Assembly: GCF_900634415.1 (NCBI RefSeq)
Contig: NC_041355.1
Span: 4,786,813 to 4,850,812, forward strand
Source of the DNA: Cottoperca gobio
Taxonomy: Eukaryota > Chordata > Actinopteri > Perciformes > Bovichtidae
Length of the DNA stretch: 64,000 bases
Direction of reading: 5' to 3'
Under the pieces are notes generated by a model. The model was not told the DNA's origin. It worked only from the letters and a program-made list of their open reading frames with translations, and made no database searches. Shown in pieces: positions 24,225 to 36,642 of this stretch; position 1 is the first letter of the stretch, and the number at the start of each line of letters is the position of its first letter. Both the position numbers and the translations under genes were made by a program.

Positions 24225-24600
24225 GTGAGGCGATAACCTTTTCTTTCCCCTCTTTCCCTGCGCTGGTCTCTGAGTAGTACTCACACCATCACTTAGAGCA
24301 TTAATCAAAAAGCATGTGCCTAATGGCTCCTGACAGGCAGCACCCATAATGGGCTGCAGTCCAAGCCTGCATCTTCCTCACGCATCTGGTAACACTAACA
24401 GCGGCAGCCCGAGTACAGCTGCCTGCGTGGCCACCACTAGATTGTTAATGACAGTGGGTGATACGGTCTCACTCACCATAAAACACTTAGGGCCTTGAGA
24501 TGTTACCACATCATGCATGAAGAAAGCTTTTTGATAGTATGCTAATCTCAGCCATTACTGTGGGATGATTTACAATCACTTAAACAGCGCATGAGCCTGC
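24225..24600. promoter_or_regulatory. Candidate enhancer block with E-boxes
   Basis: Unique, moderately GC-rich sequence directly after the long CA tract. It includes GCATTAATCAAAAAGCATG near 24299-24317, CATCTG and CAGCTG E-boxes near 24383 and 24417, TTGTTAATGACAG near 24443 and TATGCTAATCTCAGCCATTA near 24538-24558. The regulatory role is inferred. Confidence 0.35.
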
Positions 24601-25219
24601 TGTAGAGACACAGGCGGGCTGGCTGGGATAATAAAGACGCTGGCGCATGTTGATCATTAGAGAGCTCTCTCCCTCTCTCTCTTTCTCTCCCTTTGTGTGT
24701 GTGTGAAAGCATGCACTCTCGATGCAGTGGCATTTGGCTTAATTAGTAAGCGATTTTAACATGAAAGAGACAAAAGACAAAAGGGAGAAAGCGTGTTGTG
24801 CTTTATAGTGCTGCGGTGTTGTTTACTACCTGTGAGTGTGCTGATGGTGATGCATTAAGAAAGAGTTTTATGAGGCGCAACAAAAAAAATTACATGTATT
24901 ATATATTAAAATGCCAATAAATTTGTTTTTTCTTTGACTTGAAGGTCAAACAGAAAAACGTTTATTTTGATTTCTCCCTAAAAGTGCAAAGATCTAGTAT
25001 CCCTCTTTCTACAAATATGCTGTTTAATAAACATCTTGTCTATACTTTGATGTGAAGGTGCAATCAATTCAAAAAGAAATAAACCTTTAGCAATGAATGA
25101 AGCCTTTAGAAATGGATAAACTGCACATACTGGAAGTGAATGACAAAAGCCAAAAGGTCAGGCTCCCAGTTCAACCACATCACAAGCCACGTTTACTGTC
25201 GCTGATACAGATACATTTA

Positions 25220-25429
25220 TAACGATACGATACAGTGACTCAAAGATACGATTTGACTCACAATTTAATATCATTTCATCTAATATTTACAAGATTTTGC
25301 ATGTTTTATTCAAGATTTAAAGTGTTTGTAAAATAATTTATATATTAAATAAAGTCGATTAAGATTTACAGAATTTTTAGTTTTAAATATCGAAGCACCA
25401 TCGAGAAAGAATCGTCTATTGTTACACCA
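25220..25429. mobile_element. Decayed nonautonomous DNA-transposon-like repeat
   Basis: The left part reads ATAACGATACGATACAGTGA and the right part ends ATCGTCTATTGTTACACCAC. Both are close, from memory, to the ATACGATAC-rich start and ATCGATTGTTACACCCC end of repeats common in teleost genomes. There is no coding sequence. Family and exact ends are uncertain. Confidence 0.45.
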
Positions 25430-27829
25430 CAAACAACAAACTGTGGTGTTGAAAGACTATCGTTTGCCTGCTGCCCGATTAGTTTATTACCCACGTGATA
25501 ATAACAGTAATCTTTTATTTATATTGTGACAGAAAAAGTTATTTTGATCCTTAAAATAAATAATTGTCCAAAGATATTTTTTGTAATACACAGAGACGCA
25601 CGCCTGTGTTCAAACAATAACATGTCAACATGCTTGTTTATCCGGTGTTTTGCTGTGTTTTACAATTTATGTTACCAGGCGACATGCCATTCAAAAACCT
25701 GCCGCCAGTGTGTAACACCTGGTTTTTCGATTGCTTTTTTTTTTTTGTACATGTAAAGCTAGGAAATTGCATCAATATTTTATAGAAGGCAGCATTTTCT
25801 CGTGCACAGATTCAACGGGCAAGGAGATAAACAGTGGGGTATTAATAATGCAGTGCGGTGACACTGACCTTATTTTGTGCCTTTCAACCTGCGCTGATAT
25901 TTTGATGCACAGTGCCCCGCTACTCTCTAGCACACAGGAGGTTTTCACGCTCTTTGTTCAAAGCCTGGAAAAAAAAAAGATACTTCCTGTTTGACAGAGG
26001 TTACATCACTGCCTAAACCACCGAAAGACATTAACGAAAATGCTCGGGCTACGAGCTGTATTTTTTTTTTTTTGGATACACAGTGGAAATACATATCTTC
26101 ATTTTCACAGAAACAATGTGAATGCTAAGTGTTGGTTTGACAACTGGTGTTGACAGCTGAGGAGATGCCTTGAAGGTGAACTGTGAGAGGCTTTGACAGG
26201 GGACTAAAAAGGCAGTGCAGCAACCTCTTCTTCACTGCAGTATGGGGAAGATATTAAGCAGCCAAGAAAAGCCTGTTAGTCCAAGTTCAGGTCACCTGCA
26301 CAAATAAACATGTCACGGAATATATTTAGATTTTGAAAGGAAAGATGGAGTATCTGTGTATAACGTCACATGTCAACGCAATGTCAACTATGCAGGGTGG
26401 TCGGAATTAATACAAATATTCCTTCATTCTTGTCATAATAAAGTTTCAATAAGTAATAAATATAATAGTACATTCAAAAAGCAGTAGAGTCTTTTATCAA
26501 CTTTCTGCAGAATCATGCCATACCATAATTTATACAAGACTGTAATCAGGGAAAATAATAATAATTAAGATCTTATTGATATCAACCTCGTCTTCGGCTC
26601 GAGGCTTTTATTCACTGATGCACCCTGGGAATTATAATGTAATAAGAAACAAAGAGTAATTCAACTGTATAATAATTAGTCTCTGTGTAATAAACTGCCT
26701 GTACTGTCAGTTTGAATACTAATCAATAATATGAAAAACTTAAAGCAATTTAACCTTAAATAATATGTGAATAAACATGATTCTGTTATCAGTGAGACAC
26801 AGTAAAGGGCAGCAGTGTTGTGAATGACAGTAGTGGAACATTTTGTGGAGCAACTTGAGCCACAGGTCATGCATCACACTAATCCTTATTTAGCGCCACT
26901 GCTGCCTATTTCCCCCATTTCCATCTATTACTTAAATACGATGCCAGTGTTACATATTCAGCCAGAAGATATCCATTTAAAATCTATAATTCATGTGTTA
27001 AACATTTTACTTGGCATGTTTTAAAAATAAATAACCCTAAAAGTGTTTTTAAATATGTCTCTGACCCCTGAGACTGTTCATTTCTCTACGCAGGACGGAA
27101 AGACTTGTCGCAGTAGAAAGTTGCATCTGTGTGTGTGTGTGTGTGTGTTTGGCCCCTGGTTCACGGATTTACAAAAGGTGACAAACAATGACTAAGCCCC
27201 ATCTGCCACAAGCTTTTACCATGAGTGTTATAACAACCAGTAATAAGTGTAAATAATAAATGGCCCATATCTTACCATGAGGGGGCCTCGGCAGCACTGC
27301 TAAACTATTTAAGGTGCCTTGTTGATGGGAGTTATTTTTTGCTGTGGGGTTGTAGAAATTCTCTGGCTTCCCAGTAGAGTTTTGGCCTGACAATAAACAA
27401 CAGTTTAATACTTTATCTAATCCCTTCCAGGAGGTGAGTCCAACAGCAAGCTCTTGCAGATGTTCACATCCAATAATCTATCCATAATTGATGAAACAGG
27501 GAGGTCAGATGTAATGGCTGCTGCCATTCCAGCAACAAATAAATGGTTATTGACAAAACAAGCCAGTGTGGCACTGAGTGGGCTGTGAGATGACAGGCAT
27601 GGAGCGGAAGGGAGAGGCGTGGAGACGAGGCAGGGGGCAGCAGGAAGGAGGAAGGAGACTGAACTCTGGACCACTGCTCCTCACATGGGCCAGCCGGGGC
27701 CAGACAGGGCCCAGAGAGCGGAGATGACCCCCTGGTGGAAGATGGTGGACACACCCCTGAGGAGCCGTCAGGAGAGCGTAAACAGGAGGAGAATGAGAGC
27801 GAGGGGGGGGGAGGCGGGACAAGGAGGAA

Positions 27830-27846
27830 GGGGGGGGGGGGGGGGG
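27830..27846 (+). repeat. Poly-G run of 17 in purine-rich tract
   Basis: Seventeen consecutive G residues end a G/A-rich stretch (about 27790-27846) that also has a G9 run near 27803. Length may be affected by sequencing error. Confidence 0.88.
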
Positions 27847-28979
27847 CAAGCGGCATGGCGAGGTGAGTGCAACTGCATGGAGTGCGCCGAGTGCAGTGGG
27901 CCAGCTGTCCGCTCTTCTTTCATCTCTGGGCTTTATGTCAGATACAATCTACCTGGCTGTCAAGCCTCGGCAAGCATCTCACAGCCCTCTCTCCCTCTTC
28001 CCCCCTCTCACCTTCTAACTACCCCCCACCCTCCCCCACCCCCTCCTCCCTCTCTCCATCTCTCTGGTGGCTACCGAGGCGTCCACCTCTGTGTCCTCTG
28101 ATTCTTCTGGCTAAATCTCTGAATGGTCTGCAGCATGCTTTATTCTCTGGCTTCAAAGTCTCTGTCTTTTAAAAAACATAAAGTGAATGTGTTTTTTTCC
28201 ACATAGAACTGGACATTTTGCACAAAGGTGACAATGATGTAATGCAAAGATGTGTTCCTTAAAATAGATTTCTGGTGTTTTGGCTCCTGGGCTAATACAT
28301 AGTATTATACCTGCACTATTTTTGCAATATTGCGTTACATACATAAAAGAAAAAGAGTGCATGAATGCTGAAAATAACCCCCCAGTGATCCAGAAGACAC
28401 AGAAAATAATAAATAACAGATATTATTGTGCTCAAACCTATATAAATTACATTGATATAAAAAAGATATCACAATGGCTTAATAGTATAAATTATAGGAA
28501 ATTGCTAGTAAAAAATATGACTTCACATTTTTTATTCCTGTGAACTTTTATGAAAGATCAAAGTTATACATGATTAGTTTCAGCCTAGAGTACTTTAAAC
28601 GAAATCATAAAGTGAAATTTGTTACTCAGCAGGTTGCTTTCACTACTTACAAGTTTTAAAATACTGTGGAGTAGGAGATTCTTTAAGTCTGTCGCAGTAA
28701 TATCATTTAAGAATCTCACAAGTTTCAGTGTTTGCATGGGAACAAATTGTAAATGGGCAGTTAATGATGGAAGTAGTGGCTTCTCTCTGGCACCTAACTG
28801 GAGTTAACTCACTAAACAAAAACTGCACTTCTTTTAAGCCTCATTAACTCTTACATGGTAAATGGCTCAGTGTTGCACAACACGACGAGGAAAATGCTTC
28901 GAATAAATACTGAGAAAGCAGAGGACATCGTGCTTTTTAATGCTGGAGAAAAAAAAAAGGCATTTTTTTAAATCCAGCA

Positions 28980-29130
28980 GAGGGGTAGTGACTCTCCCTC
29001 ATAGAGTCCCTTCTCCACCGCTTAATTACTGCGTGCGATCATGAATATTTCAGGCATATGCTTTCCCACTTTGTCACTGGAGTTCAGAACTAAGAGAAAC
29101 AAGTTCATATGCATATTAATAGGGGGTTTG
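28980..29130. promoter_or_regulatory. Candidate enhancer with POU site ATGCATATTAAT
   Basis: Unique sequence with CGCTTAATTACTGCG near 29018-29032, ATCATGAATATT near 29039 and CATATGCATATTAATAG ending at 29122. ATGCATATTAAT (29109-29120) is one base short of the POU4-type ATGCATAATTAAT. The function is inferred. Confidence 0.38.
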
Positions 29131-29959
29131 TGGGTGGAGGGGGACAGGGGGACTAAGGGTTGCCAGTGTGCTGGTGACAGCAGGAGGAAATGGCACTCAT
29201 TCCCCAGCAGCTGCTCTTTTTAGATCCCCCTCAGAGGGAACTGCCCGAGGAGGGCCTCCGCCACAAAGGGGATAAAGGAGATGAGGGCTCTTGATGGAAA
29301 ACAGGCAAACAACCACTGGGACCCCTTGCTACCCCCTTCAAACAGTAAAGCTAGTGCGCACTCGCACACACAGAAACCCTTGGCCCACACTTAGCCGACC
29401 CCCAGGAGTTGTCAGGACCTCTTTAGCATTTTCCGCAGTGGCTGCTAAACTGTGCATTAGCACCAGGCTAACAGGACCGCTCTAATGACAGACTAAGACT
29501 GAAGAGAGATTTTTTTTTTCCTCGGTATGTATAATGACAAATGGGATGCAGTCCTGAGGGAGGGGGAATGAGCTGGGGCCCTGGAAGCATCTGAGGCCCC
29601 TATCGGTTGACGAGGGTCGTGCTATTAAAATGACAATATAAATGTAAATTCTTAGTAATAATTCTTAAAAATGGCTGACGCGACCCTACCCTGGATCACG
29701 TGCGTCACTGCACTAACATGGTCTAGGGGCAGCATTAAACGTTGTCTAATTGAATTTATGGACCTTTAAACACCACTTAGCACCCAGTAGAGCATAATGA
29801 TATGCTTTATTTAACATATCTAAACAAAGACAATTACGGCATTGTGCAGGTTTAATGGTGCTCAAAGTGTTCCCTTTTTCACTTGATGAAGAGGCACACG
29901 TGTTACCAAACCCTTCTGCAAATAAACGCCCTCTCCAAAAGTTGATGTTTCTTCTCCAT
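29131..29959. other. Non-coding sequence
   Basis: I see nothing clear here. The composition is moderately GC-rich at 29130-29480, with a T9 run at about 29511, and AT-rich after 29620. Short frames only. Confidence 0.6.
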
Positions 29960-30260
29960 GTGGGACAACCTTTGATTATTTTGAACTCTGTCAAGTCTGC
30001 ATGGAGATATCAGGAAACGTTCATTGGCAAGTTCAAAGGGAGCGCTAATTAGTTTGACCTTTCCTGTCATAATTAGCATGCCCATTAAACCTCCCACAAT
30101 TTCCCCTGCAAAGAACAAAAGAGGTTACACTCGAGCCGTGTTTCCCGGATAGAAAACGCTCTCTTAATTGATGTTTTTCAAACAACGCATGACACGATGT
30201 TTTGTTCCACATGCCCCTCATTTGCACAATTCTTAAGACGGACGCAGATCTGAAATACAC
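29960..30260. promoter_or_regulatory. Candidate enhancer block
   Basis: Unique sequence with GCGCTAATTAG ending at 30052, CATAATTAG at 30068-30076 and CCCATTAAACC near 30081-30091, then TTAATTGATG near 30165 and CATTTGCACAATTC near 30219-30232. Paired AATTAG cores 24 bases apart are suggestive of a conserved element. No coding frame is credible. Confidence 0.4.
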
Positions 30261-33224
30261 ACAAAGAAGTTCTCAACTTGGGCAAGTGTCTTAAAATGCA
30301 AGACAGGAGCACAAAGACGAGCCATGCAGGGTTAGGCAATTAGAGCACTGGCAGCTATATCACTTCCTCTAACATGTCAGAGGTACTAAATGTGATTTAT
30401 AGTGGGAGTTCCTGCTGGGCACTCTTAAAGGGGAAAGAATTGAGAGGCATTCAAGAGGAGTGTAATAGGGAGGGCTTAATATCACTATCTAAACAAATGG
30501 TTCTCTTTCTTTTCTGTTGATTTTTTTGAGAGGCAGAAAAATAAATTCAGCATAGCCTAAGATAAGAAAAAGCGTAGAGATAACACAACCGTCACTAATA
30601 CATTCTGCTTGTCCACAAACGTGTGTTAAGTAATCTTACAACTGCAAAGCCCCTTGCTTAGGGTACTCAAAGTATTATTAACCATTTATCTGCAGCCAGG
30701 GTGAGCCAATGATAGCCTATGGACAGGATTAGAGTACAAGTCTAATGCTTATATCTGCAAACACATCAGAATGACTGCCGCAGCTACAATAAACCCTTGT
30801 GATCTGTTTCAGATCTTGTTCCACTTTCCCATCAGTCTTCATCACAGCCGCTATAATTCCCTTTCTTAGTGCCAAATTCTTTCTGTCTTTTTTCTCTTTA
30901 GACACACGGCACAAAGAGAACAGGACGGAGAGGGGTGGCTTTTGTTTTGGTACCTCTGTGTCTTCCCCCACTCTTTCTCTTTCTCTTCCCTTCCCTCTGT
31001 GGGGCTCTGGTGTGATTATTACACTTTCAGTGGAGGATTTAACCACGGGCCAGTTGGGCCATCGCCTCGGGGAGGTCCCGATTTCAATGCGTGTGTGCTA
31101 CTTTTTCCCCCAGTTTATTGCCTTGCCTTTTATTCTGCCAGACAGTCCCACTGACATCAGGGGGCTCTTAGAATAACTTGCCCGAGGCAATCAGATCCCT
31201 GAACCTTAAATCAGCCACAGTATACTGGTATAGGTTCCAGATCTGAAAATGTGCTTCTGCTAATAGATAAAGATAACTCATATGATGTTATAGATGAATT
31301 TCTTTTTTTTTTTACTGTGTTAATATTTGCGTAGTCTGTCGACCGAGGAAGTGTTGAAGTGCTCAACATTAACAACCTTTAGCTAAGATGATAAAATTGT
31401 GATTAAAAAACGTGATTGCGACACTTTTTACATTTGTCCGAGCATCGCTACGCTCTGTTTTGTACATCAGATACCGCCACGCCATCCCATATATCAGGAC
31501 TCCTATATCCTATACACACAACAGCATCTTACCATAGCTGCATTGCAAAAGCTTCACTTTTAACATGTTGTCTCCTCACGCTAACCATAATTACTACTAG
31601 CTTTGTGCATTATGCTGAAACATTTCACAAGACTCCCCTCCAACATCTTTTGGAGATGCAGATCACGGAGAGAAAAAGCTCTGAAGGGAGGATAGCAGCT
31701 AAAATCGATCTATGACAGTTTTTTTAGTCTGCTAATTGGTCTATTTGAGAATTTAGGCATAATTAGCTTTTGGCAAAGTCAACAGGGACCCTCTTTTGTA
31801 TGGATGGTCTTGGCCTCTCTCTCCTCTGGTCACTATAGCCTGTGTGTGGATCAATGTGACAAGTCAACTGCAGGTTAAGTTTATGTGGAAATTCAGACCA
31901 ACTATGACGAAATGAAAGGAGATCAATATTCTTTTGTGCTTTGTGAATATACGGCACTTGTGTCAACATTGTCAATCTGATGAGTAATGAATAATAATAA
32001 TAATAACGCATTACTAGTATTAGACCTTAGAGTGCTGCATGATGCAACCCCTGACTGTGAAGTCGAAGAAGTGGGGCCTTAAAAATGAATATATTCAATG
32101 TCACATTCACAATTTTATTGCCCGAAGCTTTAATAGAAGCTGGTGGGAAAAAGGTGCAATGCTCTTTTTTTTACATTAGAGCAACAATAGTTCCCAACCT
32201 TTATGTTTTCTTTTGCCTCAAAATAAAGCAATGTGCAAAGCATATACAGCACATCAACCAGTTTCGCATGAGGATGAGACAAAGTTTACAGGGAGGTAAA
32301 GTGGCCACTTCCTCACCCTTATTCATCCAAAAAGAACTCACCACTCCCGAATTAAGACACGCATTCATACGCACTCAGAGTTAAACCTTTAATTAATCTG
32401 ATTTGTTAATCTGATTTCAAAAAACACATTCTGTATAAGTAAAGGTAGACCCATAATCAATCAACAACAAAAAAAAACAGCATGGTGAAACTGCAAACCA
32501 AGACATGATTAATTCACGCCACTGAGTAAACACTTAATAATTTCTTAATGTAGTACTGTCAAAGGACCTGACTTGATGGAGGCTGGTATGTACATAATTA
32601 AGACATACTATAATTTCGGTCCTGTGGGTGCGTGCGCTTGCATGTGCGTCTGTGCTGCACCGTATGAATGACAGCTTGAAGAGCCCATGCAGTGGGTAAA
32701 TGTTGCAGAAGGCCAGAGTCTCAGGAGTGAGCACTGTGATCTCTGATCTGTTCGGGAACTCAGCAGGACACTACCACTGACTCCGCGATCATATCAGCCG
32801 TAGACATGAACTCACATTTGCTGAGCTCCCCTGTCTCCTGCTACAAGAGGTTTAGCGTGTCCAAAAGTGATGGCTCGCCCCTCCTAGTGGAGGTGTATCA
32901 GGAGTCAGAGCTCTAATAAGTGGTAATTGCGGCCTTGCTTTAGCCTGGCACCCTGTGAGGAATGCAGGTCAACAGAACAGCTGGAACTTAGAGATTGTTA
33001 AAAAACAGAAACGGTTGTTTTGGGATTATTTGTAGATCGGCTCCAACATGAAATAAAAATCGTTGCTGAAAGCGGAGTCTTCACAGGAGAAGTCACAGCT
33101 TTCTAAACGTCTAATTGCAGTTGGAGCCAAGCGGCTGAAGCTACGCGTGAAATGAATGCATAGTTACAAGAAAAGTGCTTTAAACTGAAAAGAGCAAACA
33201 TTGAATCATTGTTAAAACTATGTT
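30261..33224. other. Gene desert, interval 6
   Basis: No gene is supported. The block has a GCATAATTAG POU4-like site at 31757-31766, a short AAT tract at about 31988-32005 and unique sequence at 32740-32990 of enhancer-like texture (AAGTGGTAATTGCGGCC near 32918). Frames of up to 125 codons at 30.7-31.2 kb lie on both strands and are unconvincing. Confidence 0.6.
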
Positions 33225-33610
33225 AAGTTAAATTCATTAATATTGAAGCCTGTGCTTTGTTGAGCCGGTTTTAAGTCTGATCGGATCAGCCTTTAAGATC
33301 TTAAGAGTTTAAGATTTTATATGCAGTTTATGCAAGCAAAATGGGCCACCGCCACATCGGGCTCTCGCCTCACTCTTTATTGAAAGCTTTCTTAAAAACG
33401 ACTGATAAAAGCCAAGGGCATCTTTAAGAATTGACACACTCTTTAAAACATACATCTCATGAAAAAGACTTAAAGAGGGCCAGTTGCAAATTTAATATAA
33501 CTTGGGGGATGCAGCAGTGAAATACCATCAGTGTGCAGGCGGCGGCTGTTCACAAAGTAACTGCCTGGGTCTGAGAGAATACTACGCTCACATCACATCT
33601 AAAAGCCAAA
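33225..33610. promoter_or_regulatory. Candidate enhancer block
   Basis: Unique sequence with TTCATTAATATTGAAGCC near 33234-33251, TTTATATGCAGTTTATGCAA near 33317-33336 and GCTTTCTTAAAAACGACTG near 33387. Four TTAAGA/TTTAAGA-like words recur at 33290-33430. There are no repeats or credible frames. Confidence 0.35.
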
Positions 33611-35589
33611 ACACACTGGCAGACAGACAAGGCTGATGAAGAGTGAGGAGAAAAGGCAGGCTCAATTGAGCTGGAGAGATATACCCCTATTTCACCTTTT
33701 TGCATCACTTGCTTTTGTACTATATGTCCATTCAGACTAGAGCCTTTTATGGCATGAAAGCAAGGGTTTCATGAGTTCATCTAAGTAAATAAGCAAAAGA
33801 AGAGAATGAAAAAAAGTTTCATGACATGTCTGATTCCTCCAACACCCTACAAAAAAAACAAAGAAACCTGGACCAAAGAACTCTCAGTATTCAGAACAAT
33901 GCAAGTCAAGAGCTCCCAACACATGAGAAACTTAAGTGTAATTCTGTTCGCTTCTATTTTGATGCACTTTTTTTTTACCCAATAAATATTTGATGAAATG
34001 GGTCCAAACCAAAGCTATATAACACTCCTGCATAACTGATGCTCACACCCGTGAGCCATCAACATTAGGGGTGATTGAGTGCCTTCAAATGAATTAAAAC
34101 TGCACATTGATTACTGAATGGAACAAATGGGTCCTTCCCACCACATTCAACCGCCATTCTTCAGCTCTGCTTACATGCAATAGATCCCAGAGAAAGCAAC
34201 ATTTTGCAAGACAGAAGGGAGAGAAAGGGACGGGTAAGACCTTGGCATATGCTCATTTTGACTTCTCATATATTTTTAAAATGATGTGTTGATTTGATCT
34301 CTGTGGGAAGTTAATTAGGTTCATAGATTGCTCCGGGTATTCTTCAGGTAATTCAGAGTGTCATGATCTCTAGAGCAAAACACCCTGAGACCTCACTCTG
34401 CTCCAAACACACTGCTGTTTCATTGGGAGTAGCTAATTATTTTTTACTATGTCAGGGGTGGGCATTTTTACCAGTAGTAACGTAAAAGGAATAATAATTG
34501 AAAAATCTAATAAGATCAGGCCAGCAGACACAAAGAACCCACATTGTAAAAAGTTAATGCTATTTACGGACGTTGCCGTGATCCTCAGAAGAACCTTTTC
34601 TCTTGCTTCGACATTATTAACTGCCATTAGCCAGTGAGGAATAACTTAGGATTTTGTCAGCGGTGCCCTCTCCATTTTAACATTCCTCCTGTCAATCAGG
34701 ACTACAAAGGCGTGACGTATCAGGACAAGCAGTGCCACCGATGTTGCATTTCAACTAATGGAAGATTGCAAAATAATTCAAGTCTTTCTGCAGCAGCTCT
34801 GCTCTCACAAACCGAGGTAGTAGCTTCAGGATGAGCCTTAGGCGTCTCCCAGCTGTCAAAGTTGGGAGGATATACAATGAGGCCACTCATTTTCCGCTGA
34901 ACAAGTTGTTCAGCTCAGAGCAGGTACAGGACCTGCAGGGTAGTTTGCATATTGGAACAGTGAAGGTTGAGAGAAGCAGAACCTCTCATTAAAACCTTCA
35001 GATATCATTAGTTCTTCTATCAACACTTTACACCAACCAGCTCACTTCCATCTCCTCTGCAGCTTTTCCTCTGTGGAGCAGCTGTCTTAAGAATAGCGAA
35101 ACCTAACACAAACATGAATAAATAAATTTCCCATCTAATCACTCGCTTGAAAAGATTCATTCACACTCCCACCTTTCAGCCATATTTTATTTAAACAAAG
35201 GACATCCTTGAATCATAAATAAAAAGGGGCCGCTCCATGCCAATTGTTTTAAAATGGTAAGCTATAACTAAAACCTCATAATGAAGCTGATCCGCAGAGA
35301 CCAAGGTCAAAAGTAAAAATCATTTTGGTAATCCGATGTACAACAGTTCCCTTACACGGTGGCATAATTAACTTGAATATATTAATTCTTTAGTACATTG
35401 CTTATTGAATTATATATCCTCAATTTGCCTCCGACAATACAGTATATTGAGCAATGATGGTGAATAAGGAGTAGTAGATAAGACCTGTTGGCATATCTGG
35501 AGCCCCTGAGCATGAATTATTATCTCCGTCTCACTGAAGGACATGGTGTTGGGTTCAGGGAAATCATGAACCTCTCCTGAATAGGCCTA
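33611..35589. other. Gene desert, interval 7
   Basis: I see no gene. CTCATTAA lies at 34985-34992 and GCATAATTAA, a POU4-like core, at 35362-35371. The rest is AT-rich unique sequence with no long repeat. Confidence 0.6.
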
Positions 35590-36330
35590 TTTGTCTGAGT
35601 GAGCTGTAATTGCTTTCTCAGGACATGGGGAACATTTTCAATATTTTAAGTAACATTGTTAAACCAAAGTACTGCCGAATTCAGAAAGAATGGAACGCGG
35701 CCATGAATTGTGCATCACTTGCCAAAACACTATCTGCCCCGTGTCAAGGTCTGATTCACAAACAATATTGCACTAATGATCACCGCGCAAACACACTCAT
35801 AAAGTTTTGCAGCCGAGTGCATTTTTTGCGCTTTATTGCATACATTTCAGACTGCGAGCTACAGGTCCTGACCGAAGAGTTGCAGAGGCATTCCTCAAAA
35901 CTTGACAGAGAAACCTTATAAAGTCTGGCTGTGACACCCCTTATAAATGTGCGTCAGTTACCACCAAGTCTCTGAAGACGCTAATCATTTCACTGTCACT
36001 GTGTGTGCCTATTAGCGCTGATCTTTGTGAATAGGACTGTTTTTTAAATAAGGCTCAAACGCATAGAAAAGGGGACAATTCTGGGCCAAATGTATGGATA
36101 TTACCCAATTAAAAAAAATAGCACCGGATTACCGAGACGCTATTTGCTTGACAGCACAGTTAGGGGTGCATTTGACCCTTTGCGGGGTCTTTGAGAATTA
36201 CACGGTTTCTTTTTGTCTTATTGTGAAGGTTTAACGGCCGCAAAAGCCGCGCAATCCTTTTGTGAATTCACCCCTGAGGCTGAATTTACTGCCAAAGAGA
36301 AAGTTGTGCACACACAGTCGTGCTCTCCAT
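35590..36330. promoter_or_regulatory. Candidate enhancer block
   Basis: Unique sequence with evenly mixed composition, including CACCGCGCAAACACACTC near 35780, TTTTTTGCGCTTTATTGC near 35823 and TTTAACGGCCGCAAAAGCCG near 36230. A 103-codon frame (35610-35921, plus strand) is open, but its peptide matches no family I know. The call is inferred from texture only. Confidence 0.28.
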
Positions 36331-36530
36331 ATGATAAATGTCTGATCAGTGTGCGTGTTCAACAACAGTTGTGTTCAGTCATGGTCAGCAAGAACAAATT
36401 TACTGTGGCTACGAAAAAATGTGACATTGTTAGCAAACTCAGACTATATTAATTTGACTTCTAACAACATGTCAATAAAGGCCACAAAGGTCACAAAGCC
36501 TACACTCCTATCTACCACAAAATATGTCAG

Positions 36531-36642
36531 GCTAACTAGCATGCCTAATGAGCCACCAAAACAAACAAACAACCTGTTAAACAAATTAGCCTGCTAAGCT
36601 AACTAGCATGCTGCTTGAGCCACCATATACAGTAGCAAACAA
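36531..36642. repeat. Diverged tandem duplication, 67-bp period
   Basis: GCTAACTAGCATGC followed by GAGCCACCA occurs at 36531 and again at 36598, each followed by an A/C-rich stretch with CAAACAA. The copies have diverged in between. Confidence 0.8.

Larger units (their letters stand above)
24601..28979. other. Gene desert, interval 5
   Basis: No gene is supported. The block contains a decayed transposon-like stretch at 25220-25429, homopolymers near 25735, 25970 and 26060, a TG tract at about 27128-27148 and a purine-rich region at 27590-27850 ending in a G17 run. A pyrimidine-rich stretch follows at 28000-28070. Frames of 85-160 codons at 27.4-28.1 kb run on both strands through this low-complexity sequence, so I do not call them genes. 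CTCATTAA lies at 28840-28847. Confidence 0.6.

Noticed and set aside
27464..28172. Overlapping frames of 85-160 codons at 27.4-28.2 kb
   Set aside because: They run on both strands through purine-rich, G-run and CCT-rich sequence and encode low-complexity Gly/Pro/Ser stretches with no recognisable domain.
31060..31190. GCCTCGGG and CCCGAGGC as transposon terminal inverted repeats
   Set aside because: Only eight bases match, there is no target duplication and no recognisable element between them.
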